Positions 7,503 through 16,015 of a DNA stretch of 64,000 nt are shown here, piece by piece. Below the pieces are notes generated by a model, which worked only from the letters and a program-made list of their open reading frames with translations, made no database searches and was not told where the DNA came from. The DNA lies in NCBI RefSeq assembly GCF_046524175.1, contig NZ_JBEFZF010000010.1, positions 43,753 through 107,752 on the forward strand, read 5' to 3'. The stretch's first letter is position 1, and each line of letters starts with the position of its first letter. The position numbers and the translations under genes were made by a program. The DNA is from Spongiivirga sp046524175. GTDB taxonomy: Bacteria > Bacteroidota > Bacteroidia > Flavobacteriales > Flavobacteriaceae.

Positions 7503-10500
7503 CTAGGCATTGTCGTTGTTACTTTTTTTGTAAAACAAAAAAATAATGCCTGTTAGCGCCAACAAAATAGGCCCAAAAATCCAGTATTTTTTAGATTTTA
7601 TTGGGGTATTGTCTCCACTAAAGACAAAACCAGCCCAATAATAGGGATGTCTTAATAACTCGTCTTGTGTATTCTTAATATAATCCAGTTTTGCATTTTG
7701 TAATGCAACATCCTTTGTATCACCATTTTTAAGATGCTGGTAAAAATAATGCATCAGCTTTGATGATTCTTTATCGGAAACTTTCCAGAGTGTCATTACA
7801 GTGCTCCCTACCCCAGCGTAGGTAAATGCCCTAGACATACTCATTACACCTTCTCCCTTTTTAAACTCACCTGTACCTGTATCACAAGCGCTTAAAACAG
7901 CTAGTTTGGCATTTAAATTCATTCCATAAATTTCATGCGCCGCTAAGGTATTATCATCCCCATCAGGTGTAAACAATAGTTTATTCGAAAGATGATTGAC
8001 CTCATCTAATTTAGTATGCATTGCCAAATGTAAAATACCGCTTTGTTGAGCTGTATTAACAAAGCTCTTTTTGGTTGCTTGTTTACCTATATAGGCTTCT
8101 CCTTCTAATATCTCTTTTATTTGCAGTACTTCGCTTTTGTTATTAGGTAATTCATTAGATTGATACTGCGGTGCGTACCCTTTCCAATCATTAAATTCGT
8201 TTTTAAAGCTATTTTGCTCTACTAACAAGTTTACCGACCCCGCATAACTTATAGCATATTTTTCATATAAAGCACCATCTTTTCTTTCCAACATTTCAAA
8301 AGGTATGTTAACTAAGATACCATCACTAATAATTACCAATCGTTTAATTGATTTATCCAGTTTGGGAATCAGTTGCTTGTAGAGTTTTTTTGAACTGTCT
8401 TTTGTCGGTTTTCGATTAACAATTTCATCTTTTAATTTTAAAATATTGTTCCTTAATTGTTTTACATCGTCAAACGTGTAAAACAATACGTTATTTCTGG
8501 TAATAACCAACTGGTACCACTTTTCTTCTCCTAAATAGTACTCAATAAGTGCTTGATCTTTTGCCAAATAATCCTTTTGATAAAAACTAAAATCTTGCTG
8601 ATCGCTTAGTATTTTCATGTTAGCATACAAAGGATATTTACCTTTTATAAGACTGTCGATACTATCTTTTTTTAAGTTCAATTGCAGCAATTTGTCTTCC
8701 AAATTTTGCAATGCAATACTATCTGGCTGGTTTTTCGAATTGAGATATACAATATTTTTAAATGTATTTTGTAGACTTTCATTTACTTGTTGCTCTTCTT
8801 TAATTATGTTTGCAGGCACTCCAGCTACTTTTTTTAACCTTACGTTTTGAAGTCCCTCTAAAAGAGCCGTATTTTTATTGATCTCCATAAGTTTAAACCC
8901 CATTTTCTTAGCTTCTTCATCCTCGGTTTTATTAACGAATTTAGAACATAACTCTATTGCAGAATCAACATACTGTTTCATCTTTCCATTATAAAAAACA
9001 CGATTGTTTTGGTTAGAAAATCGATTTCTGTTTATGGTAAGCAATGTTAAAAAGTCTTCTAAAGATTGGTGAGCTACTTTCCAATTTAAATCTTCTATTT
9101 TATTTAAATACTGTATCTCTTGAGCCTTTAGTTTAAGCTGTAAGTCTGCTGTAGCTGAATACTTATCAAAATCATTACGAAGATTATTAATCATCATTTT
9201 ACTTTTAGAAAACTTACCTAAATGGTTAAGTAAACGAATTTTACGAAGCGTATTATTCCATGTCTTGTACTTCGCTTTTGCAAACCGTCTTTTTAAGGTG
9301 TTTGAAAGACTATCTGCAAAATACAGAGCGCTACGATAATTTTTATTATTTTCTTGAAGAGTTGCTAATTCCTCATAGGATTGTAATAAATATAAATCCC
9401 GATTAATCTTCTTTGATATGCTTGCTGCTTTAGTAAAAAAGATCAGTGCTTCGTCTTTTTCTTCTTGATCAGCTGCAATACGACCCTTTTGCAAGTAGAC
9501 CAGCACAGTCCATCGATGCTGTTCACCTACTAGTTTTTGAATTATTTGGTTAGCTTCATCCGCAATTGCCAGTGCCTTTTCTAAGTCTCCTTTTATACGG
9601 AAAACCTCGGCTTCAACAAGCAACGCTTGTGCCGTTCGTCCATCGTTGACACCTAAATACTTCTTGCCTTGTAGCACGGCTTTTTTGGCATATAATGCTG
9701 CTTTATTTAAGTCGTTTAAAGAAAGATAGGTCTCTGCTAAAGCTCGGTAATCTTCAGTTAAATATTCGTTTGTTTCACCAGCATGATTAATGTCGTTTTC
9801 AACGGCATCTAAAAAATAACGCTCTGCCTTATGGGCATTTCCCAGTCTTTCTTGAAATAAAAGACCTAAGTTATATGTTGAACTTGCTATTCCGCTATAA
9901 TTAGGGAACTTTAATGATTTGTTTAGTTCAATAGCTTTGCTATTGTAATAAATAACGCTATCGGTATTTTCTAAGCCGTCATATGCAACCCCAATTAAGT
10001 TATGGACAACAGCGACATGTGATCGAAGGTTTTTTTCTTCATAAATTTTTAAAGCGTTTTTAAAGTGCTCAAGAGCCTTTTTGTAATTTGTAAAATTAAT
10101 CTGATTCCTTCCATTACTCTCTTCAGATAAAGCAAGAATATAAGGATCTATTATTGTGTAGGATTTTATTTTATCTAAAGCCCCTGAAATTTCTTCATCA
10201 AAATATGTTCTTGCAATTTGTACTTTTAAGTAGGCGGTGTAGTGTAAAAAAGCTTGTTCAATAATTGGCTTCTTTAATGTATATTTTGCATAAAATGACT
10301 TGGCTATATCTAATTTTGATTGTGCATCACTCATTTTCTTTCTAAGTGCCAACATTTTTACCTGAAATACCAAGTTGTTCAAGTATAATTCAGGACTATG
10401 CTCTAAATGATTACTTTCCTGATCTTGTAATACATGAACTAAGGAATCAGTAGCTTTAAAATCTCCTTCATTTAAAATTCGATGATACTCAAATTCAATA

Positions 10501-10637
10501 GAATCAAGCAATTTTAACGACGTGCTCTGTCCCCAAAGGGCCATTTGGCACATAAAAACAAAAAAGATTATTATAAAAAACTTTTTTCTACTTGATTGAA
10601 ACCAATGAGATACAAAAAGTATTCCTGTTTTTGACAT
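7503..10637 (-). CDS. Membrane-anchored TPR-CHAT (caspase-fold) protease, 1044 aa
   Basis: An N-terminal hydrophobic segment (about 20-36, after an RKK cluster) is followed by some 600 residues of TPR helices. A CHAT domain spans about 740-1010 and a C-terminal membrane helix about 1019-1036, with a basic tail. The predicted catalytic dyad is intact: His874 in LHLAMH and Cys918 in LSACDTG, followed by the family motif KGEGVMSMSRAFTYAG and HPYYWAGF. The topology places TPR and CHAT domains in the periplasm. CHAT proteases belong to peptidase clan CD with caspases. It lies 12 bp after the paralogous CHAT gene and is transcribed with it. Confidence 0.92.
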   Translation of the reverse strand: MSKTGILFVSHWFQSSRKKFFIIIFFVFMCQMALWGQSTSLKLLDSIEFEYHRILNEGDFKATDSLVHVLQDQESNHLEHSPELYLNNLVFQVKMLALRKKMSDAQSKLDIAKSFYAKYTLKKPIIEQAFLHYTAYLKVQIARTYFDEEISGALDKIKSYTIIDPYILALSEESNGRNQINFTNYKKALEHFKNALKIYEEKNLRSHVAVVHNLIGVAYDGLENTDSVIYYNSKAIELNKSLKFPNYSGIASSTYNLGLLFQERLGNAHKAERYFLDAVENDINHAGETNEYLTEDYRALAETYLSLNDLNKAALYAKKAVLQGKKYLGVNDGRTAQALLVEAEVFRIKGDLEKALAIADEANQIIQKLVGEQHRWTVLVYLQKGRIAADQEEKDEALIFFTKAASISKKINRDLYLLQSYEELATLQENNKNYRSALYFADSLSNTLKRRFAKAKYKTWNNTLRKIRLLNHLGKFSKSKMMINNLRNDFDKYSATADLQLKLKAQEIQYLNKIEDLNWKVAHQSLEDFLTLLTINRNRFSNQNNRVFYNGKMKQYVDSAIELCSKFVNKTEDEEAKKMGFKLMEINKNTALLEGLQNVRLKKVAGVPANIIKEEQQVNESLQNTFKNIVYLNSKNQPDSIALQNLEDKLLQLNLKKDSIDSLIKGKYPLYANMKILSDQQDFSFYQKDYLAKDQALIEYYLGEEKWYQLVITRNNVLFYTFDDVKQLRNNILKLKDEIVNRKPTKDSSKKLYKQLIPKLDKSIKRLVIISDGILVNIPFEMLERKDGALYEKYAISYAGSVNLLVEQNSFKNEFNDWKGYAPQYQSNELPNNKSEVLQIKEILEGEAYIGKQATKKSFVNTAQQSGILHLAMHTKLDEVNHLSNKLLFTPDGDDNTLAAHEIYGMNLNAKLAVLSACDTGTGEFKKGEGVMSMSRAFTYAGVGSTVMTLWKVSDKESSKLMHYFYQHLKNGDTKDVALQNAKLDYIKNTQDELLRHPYYWAGFVFSGDNTPIKSKKYWIFGPILLALTGIIFLFYKKSNNDNA

Positions 10638-10649
10638 AAATTTAATGTG

Positions 10650-13472
10650 TTATGCAAAATTTCGATAAATTATAATACCGGAAACACTTGCTAATAGAGC
10701 AAATACCCAAAGCCAATAGGTATTACTTGAAACCGGACTGGCATCTCCAATAACCTTAAACCCTGCCCAGTAGTAAGGGTGCTTTAATAAATCATCCGTT
10801 GTTGTTGCTAAATAATCTTGTTTTGCTTTTTGTAATGCAATGTCTTTAGCAGTACCTTTTTTAAGGTGGCCGTAATAAAAGTTCATTAACTGGCTAGTTG
10901 TTTTGTCGTTGTTTTTCCACATAGTAGTGGTCAGACTCTTGGCTCCGGCGTACATAAACCCACGTTCTATACTTAGTAGGCCTTCACCTTTTTGAAGTCT
11001 TCCTATTCCCGTTTGGCAGGCACTTAATGTGACCATATTTGCACTAATTGTTTGATTGTACAAATCTTTTACGTACAACTTATCTCCATTTTCTTTATCT
11101 GACGAAAATGCGAGATAAGAATAGTCAGGAAATTCATCATTTGCCGATGCATGGGTCGCTAAATGCAATAGTCCGTATTGGTTATTTGTTTGGGTAAAAT
11201 TGGATAAGGTTGCTTTATTGCCGGACATAGTAGTTCCATCAAAATGAGATGCAACTAGGTCTATTTCATTTTTAGCAAACGGCAAATTATACAAACTAGC
11301 ATCGTTAAAAGTTGGAGCAACTGCAAGCAATTTGTTTTTGACATTATTAACTCCATGTTGAAATGGGTTTATCATTAAAGTGGCTGAGCTAGCATAACGG
11401 ACGCTATGATCGTTAATAACGTAACTCCAACCATTATCTATTTTGTTTAACACCCCAAACGGAATATAACTCAATACTCCATCTGGAATAATGATAAGAT
11501 GGCTATCACTATTTTCATTTAGAATAGGCCTTAGGATCTTGCTGTAGATTTCATTACTTAACAATTGTAATTCAATATCACCATCTAAAGCAGGGGCTGC
11601 TATTTTTCTATAAAATTGTTCAATTTTTTTATTTAAGTCATTATTAAATGGAATCGCTTTTAAATCAACCTCTTTCTTAGATACCACCATTGCATATAAA
11701 ACCGAATCTCCAATATGGTAGTTAATTAACTTTTCACTGCCGTTTAAAAAAGCCTTCGTGTCTTCGATTGATGCTGTTTTTGTATCATACTTTAGTTGAT
11801 AGTATTTGGGATACTCTTTTTCAACAGAAGCTAAATAATGTATATAGCCGTTGTTCCATTTAAATAAGGAATCGTTAAGTGATTGTCTCTGCTCTATCTG
11901 GGCATCAAATAATTTCTTTTCATAAAAATTAATATTTGCCCTGTATTGCTTGCCAATATTTAGAATACTGTCGGGCACTTCTCCAAACTTGGTCGCCTCT
12001 GCAGCTTTAACCGTTTCTAGCAATAAAATACTTTTGCTTTTTTCCATTGCTAAAAAAGCAAGCTCCAGGTACTTTGTGTCCTTGCTCTTATTGAAATTTT
12101 TATGTGCTAATTCAATGATCTTGTGAAAAATAGGATATGTCTGATCAATCAAAAAGGTTTTATCAAGCTTACTTTCAAACTCGGTCTTTAACTTATCAAG
12201 TGTGTTGATAATTTGATAAGACACCTCATGTGTATATTCTTCCTGTTCGTTACTGAGATCAAGTATTGCTAGTTTTTCGCTTAAAACAGTTAACAATTGT
12301 CTTTTTGAAAAAGCTTCATCTATAGCAGGGTTTGAACTGATATCAAGATTTGAAAAGTTGGGAGTTGCATGTATTAAGGCTTGTTGAATATTTGTTAATG
12401 CTGTGGTATAATTCTCTTTTCTTTTTTCTAAAAGAGCAAGCTTTACATAAACATTGGCCATGTCTTCATGGGGAAGATTGTTTCGGTACGTTTGAAAAGC
12501 TTTTAATGCGCTGGTATAAAAGTTTTTAGATTGATTAAAATTCTCCTGTTCTAAATAGATATCACCATATAATAATTGAGCACTTCGATAAAAAGGATCA
12601 TTTTCATCAACTAAAAAAGATTGCGATTCATTTAACGTATTCAAAGCGGCAACAACACTATCTTGTTTTAGCTGATTTTCAACAAGCTTTTGATAAACGG
12701 CATTCACACTGTTTTTTAGCGCATCATTTTTGTCAATGTGTTGAAGGTAGAATGTTAGACTCTCATGCAGTAACTCATTTGCTTTTTGGTAGTCGCCTTT
12801 ATCATTATATAGTGCTGCCAGCAGTCTTTGATTTGCTGCAAGTTGGCTTTTACCGTCAATATCATCTCCATAAAAATCAGTAATTAATACCCCGGTTTTT
12901 AAGTAATATTGCTTTGCAAGGTCGTATTTATGTTGCCTATAATAAATGGCAGCTAGATAGTTATAAACGCTAATCGTATTTCCTATACTTTCTTTGGTAT
13001 GATGTTTTATTGGGATTTGCTCATACGATTTTAAGAGACTTAGAAACTTGGGTTTTGCTCTTTCAAAGTCGCCTAATTTATAATAGTAATCGCCTTGATC
13101 AAGTGTAAATTGATCTTTCATTAATTGATAATCAACGATGCTTGTTTCAGCATTCTCGCTGTTTAAAATCGTCTCGACTTTTTGTAAACTGCTTTCAAAC
13201 CTTGGTAAATCGTAGAAATATCCGCTAACGAAAATCAGATAATTATGTAATTGTAGTTCTGTATCAATATCTTTTAGTGAATCGTTAATTGCCAATGCCT
13301 GGTCAAAATAAAAATATGTACTGTCTTTGTTTACGTACATATAATCATAACCTTTATAAAAAAGCTCGGTTACTTTTTCAATTTGTGCATCTTTTGTTGA
13401 GTTATTAGTTTGAGAAAACACGTTAATCGTTAGCAACAATAACAGATATGATAGTAGTTGATCTTTAGACAT
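10650..13472 (-). CDS. Membrane-anchored TPR-CHAT (caspase-fold) protease, 940 aa
   Basis: A signal peptide covers residues 1-20 (F-S-Q site), TPR helices about 30-560, a CHAT domain about 640-910 and a membrane helix about 919-936. The predicted dyad is His774 (LHLATH) and Cys819 (LSACQTG), followed by KGEGLLSIERGFMYAG. It is a paralogue of the next gene downstream: the CHAT parts align closely, the TPR parts much less. The ATG at 13472 lies only 4 nt after a 9-bp terminator-like hairpin, so expression may depend on read-through from the lipoprotein gene whose promoter is copy C. TPR and CHAT parts are predicted to be periplasmic. Confidence 0.92.
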   Translation of the reverse strand: MSKDQLLSYLLLLLTINVFSQTNNSTKDAQIEKVTELFYKGYDYMYVNKDSTYFYFDQALAINDSLKDIDTELQLHNYLIFVSGYFYDLPRFESSLQKVETILNSENAETSIVDYQLMKDQFTLDQGDYYYKLGDFERAKPKFLSLLKSYEQIPIKHHTKESIGNTISVYNYLAAIYYRQHKYDLAKQYYLKTGVLITDFYGDDIDGKSQLAANQRLLAALYNDKGDYQKANELLHESLTFYLQHIDKNDALKNSVNAVYQKLVENQLKQDSVVAALNTLNESQSFLVDENDPFYRSAQLLYGDIYLEQENFNQSKNFYTSALKAFQTYRNNLPHEDMANVYVKLALLEKRKENYTTALTNIQQALIHATPNFSNLDISSNPAIDEAFSKRQLLTVLSEKLAILDLSNEQEEYTHEVSYQIINTLDKLKTEFESKLDKTFLIDQTYPIFHKIIELAHKNFNKSKDTKYLELAFLAMEKSKSILLLETVKAAEATKFGEVPDSILNIGKQYRANINFYEKKLFDAQIEQRQSLNDSLFKWNNGYIHYLASVEKEYPKYYQLKYDTKTASIEDTKAFLNGSEKLINYHIGDSVLYAMVVSKKEVDLKAIPFNNDLNKKIEQFYRKIAAPALDGDIELQLLSNEIYSKILRPILNENSDSHLIIIPDGVLSYIPFGVLNKIDNGWSYVINDHSVRYASSATLMINPFQHGVNNVKNKLLAVAPTFNDASLYNLPFAKNEIDLVASHFDGTTMSGNKATLSNFTQTNNQYGLLHLATHASANDEFPDYSYLAFSSDKENGDKLYVKDLYNQTISANMVTLSACQTGIGRLQKGEGLLSIERGFMYAGAKSLTTTMWKNNDKTTSQLMNFYYGHLKKGTAKDIALQKAKQDYLATTTDDLLKHPYYWAGFKVIGDASPVSSNTYWLWVFALLASVSGIIIYRNFA

Positions 13473-13476
13473 AAGA

Positions 13477-13502
13477 AAAGCCCCTATATTAACAGGGGCT
13501 TT
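13477..13502 (-). terminator. Terminator-like hairpin directly before the CHAT gene start
   Basis: AAAGCCCCT (13477-13485) and AGGGGCTTT (13494-13502) form a perfect 9-bp stem with an 8-nt loop. In the minus-strand transcript the stem is followed by TCTT and then the ATG at 13472. It lies between the lipoprotein gene and the CHAT gene on the same strand, so it could terminate, attenuate or occlude translation of the CHAT operon. Confidence 0.75.
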
Positions 13503-13534
13503 AAGTTAATAATTAAATAAAGGTTTCTTTAGTA

Positions 13535-14170
13535 TTATAGTTGAACGAAGATTGTATACGATATTTCGCCCCCTGCCGCAGCAAATTCTTTTGTAAAAGT
13601 CAATTGAGAAAGCTCTTCGTTTAATTCAAAACGGTAACTGTTCATTCCTTCAAACTGCTCGTCTTGATCAAAATCGGTAATCTCGTCTATTATTTCGCCA
13701 TCAGCTGTCTTTACTTGTATTAATAAATCACTTGCATCCTGCGGATTTAGAATATTCATAAGGCGTATCCCCGGTACAGGACAGTGAGTTCGTTTTCCAA
13801 TTTTACAAGGATTTCTTGGAGGTCTTGGAGGGAAGCGTACCATCAAATCTCCATAGCGTTCATTCAAAAATTCTTTATAAGACTGATTTAGTTCTAATTT
13901 TTCCTGTACCTGTTCTAGTTGTTCAACTGCTTCTTCATCACCATTTTCTATCGCCTCGATTAACTTTAGTTTTTCCGCAGACAAATCTTCATGCTCTCTT
14001 TCAAGAAAATACAAATGTAAAGACGGTTCTAAATAAGGCTGTGTTTCTTCATTACCAAATTGTGCCCGTTGTAAGTTATTGAATGTCTCGTTCGCTTGAT
14101 TTTCTTCAACTGAACATGAATTCAGTGAAAAAACCATTGTTAGTAATACCAAAAAGTTCATTGTTTTCAT
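13535..14170 (-). CDS. Lipoprotein with acidic coiled-coil segment, 211 aa
   Basis: I choose the ATG at 14170. The longer frame back to 14233 would run through the copy C promoter and lacks a signal peptide at its start. From 14170 the protein begins with a signal peptide ending L-N-S-C (Cys19, lipidated). Residues about 60-115 are highly charged and helical (Glu/Gln/Lys rich, coiled-coil-like), followed by a proline-rich RFPPRPPRNPC segment with two cysteines and a small beta domain to the end. No family recognised. It is the promoter-proximal gene of the unit that continues into the two CHAT genes, so it may be their accessory or substrate at the envelope; this is inference. Confidence 0.78.
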   Translation of the reverse strand: MKTMNFLVLLTMVFSLNSCSVEENQANETFNNLQRAQFGNEETQPYLEPSLHLYFLEREHEDLSAEKLKLIEAIENGDEEAVEQLEQVQEKLELNQSYKEFLNERYGDLMVRFPPRPPRNPCKIGKRTHCPVPGIRLMNILNPQDASDLLIQVKTADGEIIDEITDFDQDEQFEGMNSYRFELNEELSQLTFTKEFAAAGGEISYTIFVQL

Positions 14171-14201
14171 TTTAGTTAATGTTTTTGTTGACTTATATAC
14201 T

Positions 14202-14234
14202 TTAGTGCATAAAAGCCTAGTTAGGGTTAACATT
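14202..14234 (-). promoter_or_regulatory. Copy C of the local two-part ECF-type promoter
   Basis: On the minus strand AATGTTAACC (14234-14225), spacer of 17 bp, CACTAA (14207-14202), 31 bp before the ATG at 14170. It links the lipoprotein/CHAT/CHAT unit to the two secreted-protein operons. Its position inside the extended frame to 14233 also decides the start codon of the lipoprotein. Confidence 0.75.
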
Positions 14235-14509
14235 TTTTAAAACTTTTTTGGCAGTGTGTAAGGGAATGCTGCGAAAGTATAAATGAAGTTGTAAGAAAAA
14301 TAGGGTATAAATCCCCTATTGGTTGGATGTTTTTACGGGAAAAGGTCCGAAATCTTTAACTTTTAGAAAAGAAGGAATAATATTACAATATATATGATTT
14401 CATAGCTCTTAATCCATCACTTGTCCTTTGAATAAGAATAGACCTTATATAAATTAATAAAAAAGGGCAGGACGGAATTGGAGATCTTGAACTAAGCCAT
14501 TTCCAACCA
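14235..14509. other. Intergenic stretch without a recognisable gene
   Basis: Together with the leader and copy C promoter the gap from 14171 to 14509 is 339 bp. Upstream of the promoter I see AT-rich sequence with no reading frame of coding character, no tRNA and no strong hairpin. A T-rich run on the minus strand near 14458-14466 follows the DUF3109 gene but has no clear stem before it. Confidence 0.6.
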
Positions 14510-15076
14510 TTAGCTCATTTCTTTAGCTACCTTCTCTAACTCAGCATACCAATCTTCTCCAAATTTTCTAATAAGTGCATCCTTGGTAAATTTATATACG
14601 GGTACTTGCAACTCCTTACCCAAGGTACAAGCGTCATCGCAAATTGGCCATTTGTGATAATTTACCGCAGCAAACTCAGAATAATCTTGTACTCGTACAG
14701 GATATAAGTGACATGAAATGGGTTTTCTAAAATCGATCACTCCGGAATTATAAGCATCTTCAATACCACAACCCGCAACACCCTGTTCATTAAATGAAAT
14801 ATAGGCGCATTCAGCACCGTTGACTAAAGGGGTCTCTAACTCGCCTAAATCGGTTTTAATATGAGTTCCTTGTTCTTCAATTGCCTGAATACCTTCAGCC
14901 CTTAAAAAAGGTTTGATCTTAGGGTATATCTCCTTTAAGACAGCAATCTCTTCTTCTTCAACGGGTGCACCGGCTTCGCCCGCTATACAGCATTCACCTT
15001 TACATGCTGACAGATTACAGACAAAGTCTTTATCAATGAGGTCTTCACTAACAATCGTTTTTCCTAGCTGAAACAT
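14510..15076 (-). CDS. DUF3109 family cysteine-cluster protein, 188 aa
   Basis: The protein matches the DUF3109 family of Bacteroidota. The N-terminal cluster has Cys20, Cys25, Cys29 and Cys30 (FVCNLSACKGECC), with further cysteines in GAECAYISF, VAGCGIEDAY, ISCHLYPVRV and ICDDACTLG. This pattern resembles the YkgJ-type metal-binding cysteine proteins and suggests an iron-sulfur or zinc site; the function is not known. A -7 box TATCTTTG lies at 15089-15082 on the minus strand, only 5 bp before the ATG, so the transcript should be almost leaderless. It is divergent from marC. Confidence 0.9.
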   Translation of the reverse strand: MFQLGKTIVSEDLIDKDFVCNLSACKGECCIAGEAGAPVEEEEIAVLKEIYPKIKPFLRAEGIQAIEEQGTHIKTDLGELETPLVNGAECAYISFNEQGVAGCGIEDAYNSGVIDFRKPISCHLYPVRVQDYSEFAAVNYHKWPICDDACTLGKELQVPVYKFTKDALIRKFGEDWYAELEKVAKEMS

Positions 15077-15081
15077 AGCGG

Positions 15082-15089
15082 CAAAGATA
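15082..15089 (-). promoter_or_regulatory. -7 box TATCTTTG for the DUF3109 gene
   Basis: It matches the Bacteroidota housekeeping -7 consensus TAnnTTTG on the minus strand and ends 5 bp before the start codon at 15076, which implies a very short leader. No convincing -33 TTG was found at the usual spacing. Confidence 0.5.
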
Positions 15090-15147
15090 AGGAAGCAATT
15101 GCTTTAAAAATCGGCTTTTTACACTGAAAATCCGCCAGAAGTTATAG

Positions 15148-15155
15148 TACCTTTG
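15148..15155 (+). promoter_or_regulatory. -7 box TACCTTTG for the MarC-family gene
   Basis: Exact TAnnTTTG match 46 bp before the ATG at 15202. The T-rich stretch near 15115-15121 could serve as a weak -33 element. Confidence 0.5.
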
Positions 15156-15201
15156 CAAATAAATACCAACCGGTTCATCGTCTAACCAATTTTATAACAC
15201 C

Positions 15202-15801
15202 ATGAGTTTTTTAGCTGAACTTAATTTTAGTTTCAAGGAAATAGCAACCGCTTTTATGGTACTATTTGCTGTAATTGATATTATTGGAAACATCCCTATT
15301 ATTATCGATTTAAGGAAAAAGGTTGGGCATATTCAATCAGAAAAAGCAGCCATTATTGCAGGAGTTATTATGATTGTATTCCTGTTTGTAGGGAAAAGTA
15401 TTTTGAACCTAATAGGAATTGATGAGAATTCCTTCGCGGTTGCCGGGGCATTCATACTGTTTTTTATTGCCTTAGAAATGATTTTGGGCATCACCTTATA
15501 TAAAGAAGAAGATTCAAATCCGATTACGGCATCCGTTTTTCCACTAGCATTTCCTCTTATTGCAGGGCCGGGTAGTCTTACTACCTTACTTTCATTAAGA
15601 GCGGAGTTTGCGACCGAAAATATTATAATCGCAGTATTAGCGAACATGATATTTCTTTATATAGTTTTAAAGACTTCCTCGAAAATTGAAAAACTCATTG
15701 GCCCTAATGGAATCAGTATTGTTAGAAAAATATTTGGAGTTATTTTGTTAGCAATCGCGGTAAAACTATTTGCTGTAAATGTTAAATTATTATTGGTTTA
15801 A
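15202..15801 (+). CDS. MarC family integral membrane protein, 199 aa
   Basis: Six hydrophobic segments over 199 residues with MarC-family signatures: the early FAVIDIIGNIPIIIDL helix, the NPITASVFPLAFPLIAGPGS loop and a C-terminal amphipathic final helix. MarC/UPF0056 proteins are inner-membrane proteins. They were first linked to multiple antibiotic resistance, but that role has not held up and the transported substrate remains unsettled. The length is typical. It is followed 10 bp later by a 67-residue membrane protein and then a flavoprotein, all on the plus strand, and a -7 box lies upstream at 15148. Confidence 0.92.
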   Translation: MSFLAELNFSFKEIATAFMVLFAVIDIIGNIPIIIDLRKKVGHIQSEKAAIIAGVIMIVFLFVGKSILNLIGIDENSFAVAGAFILFFIALEMILGITLYKEEDSNPITASVFPLAFPLIAGPGSLTTLLSLRAEFATENIIIAVLANMIFLYIVLKTSSKIEKLIGPNGISIVRKIFGVILLAIAVKLFAVNVKLLLV

Positions 15802-15811
15802 ATAAAAAGTT

Positions 15812-16015
15812 ATGCGAATATTCACACTCGTAATCATGATCATAGCACTTGGCTTGATCGCATTAAATGTTACTAAATTAAATTTTGATAATCTATTTGA
15901 AGGAGACAGTTCCATAGCGCTTATTGGTATAGTAGCATGCTTATGTGTCATTGTTTTGATGCTAGTTTTTAGGACTTCAAAAACCATTCAAGAAAAGGTA
16001 AAAAAACGTAAATAA
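15812..16015 (+). CDS. Small two-helix membrane protein, 67 aa
   Basis: Two hydrophobic segments (about 1-20 and 33-51) are separated by a short polar loop, and the C-terminus is strongly basic (KTIQEKVKKRK), which places it in the cytoplasm. The stop codon at 16013-16015 directly abuts the ATG of the flavoprotein gene, which supports translation as a coupled pair. I do not recognise a named family, but small membrane proteins of this form next to MarC-type genes occur in flavobacteria. Role unknown. Confidence 0.75.
   Translation: MRIFTLVIMIIALGLIALNVTKLNFDNLFEGDSSIALIGIVACLCVIVLMLVFRTSKTIQEKVKKRK

Noticed and set aside
14171..14233. 21-codon upstream extension of the lipoprotein gene
   Set aside because: It runs through the copy C promoter and lacks a signal peptide, while the ATG at 14170 starts a classical lipoprotein signal.
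7154..14509. CRISPR array or Cas genes near the TPR-CHAT proteases
   Set aside because: CHAT proteases of this form occur in type III-E systems, so I looked for regular repeats and Cas-like reading frames; none are present.
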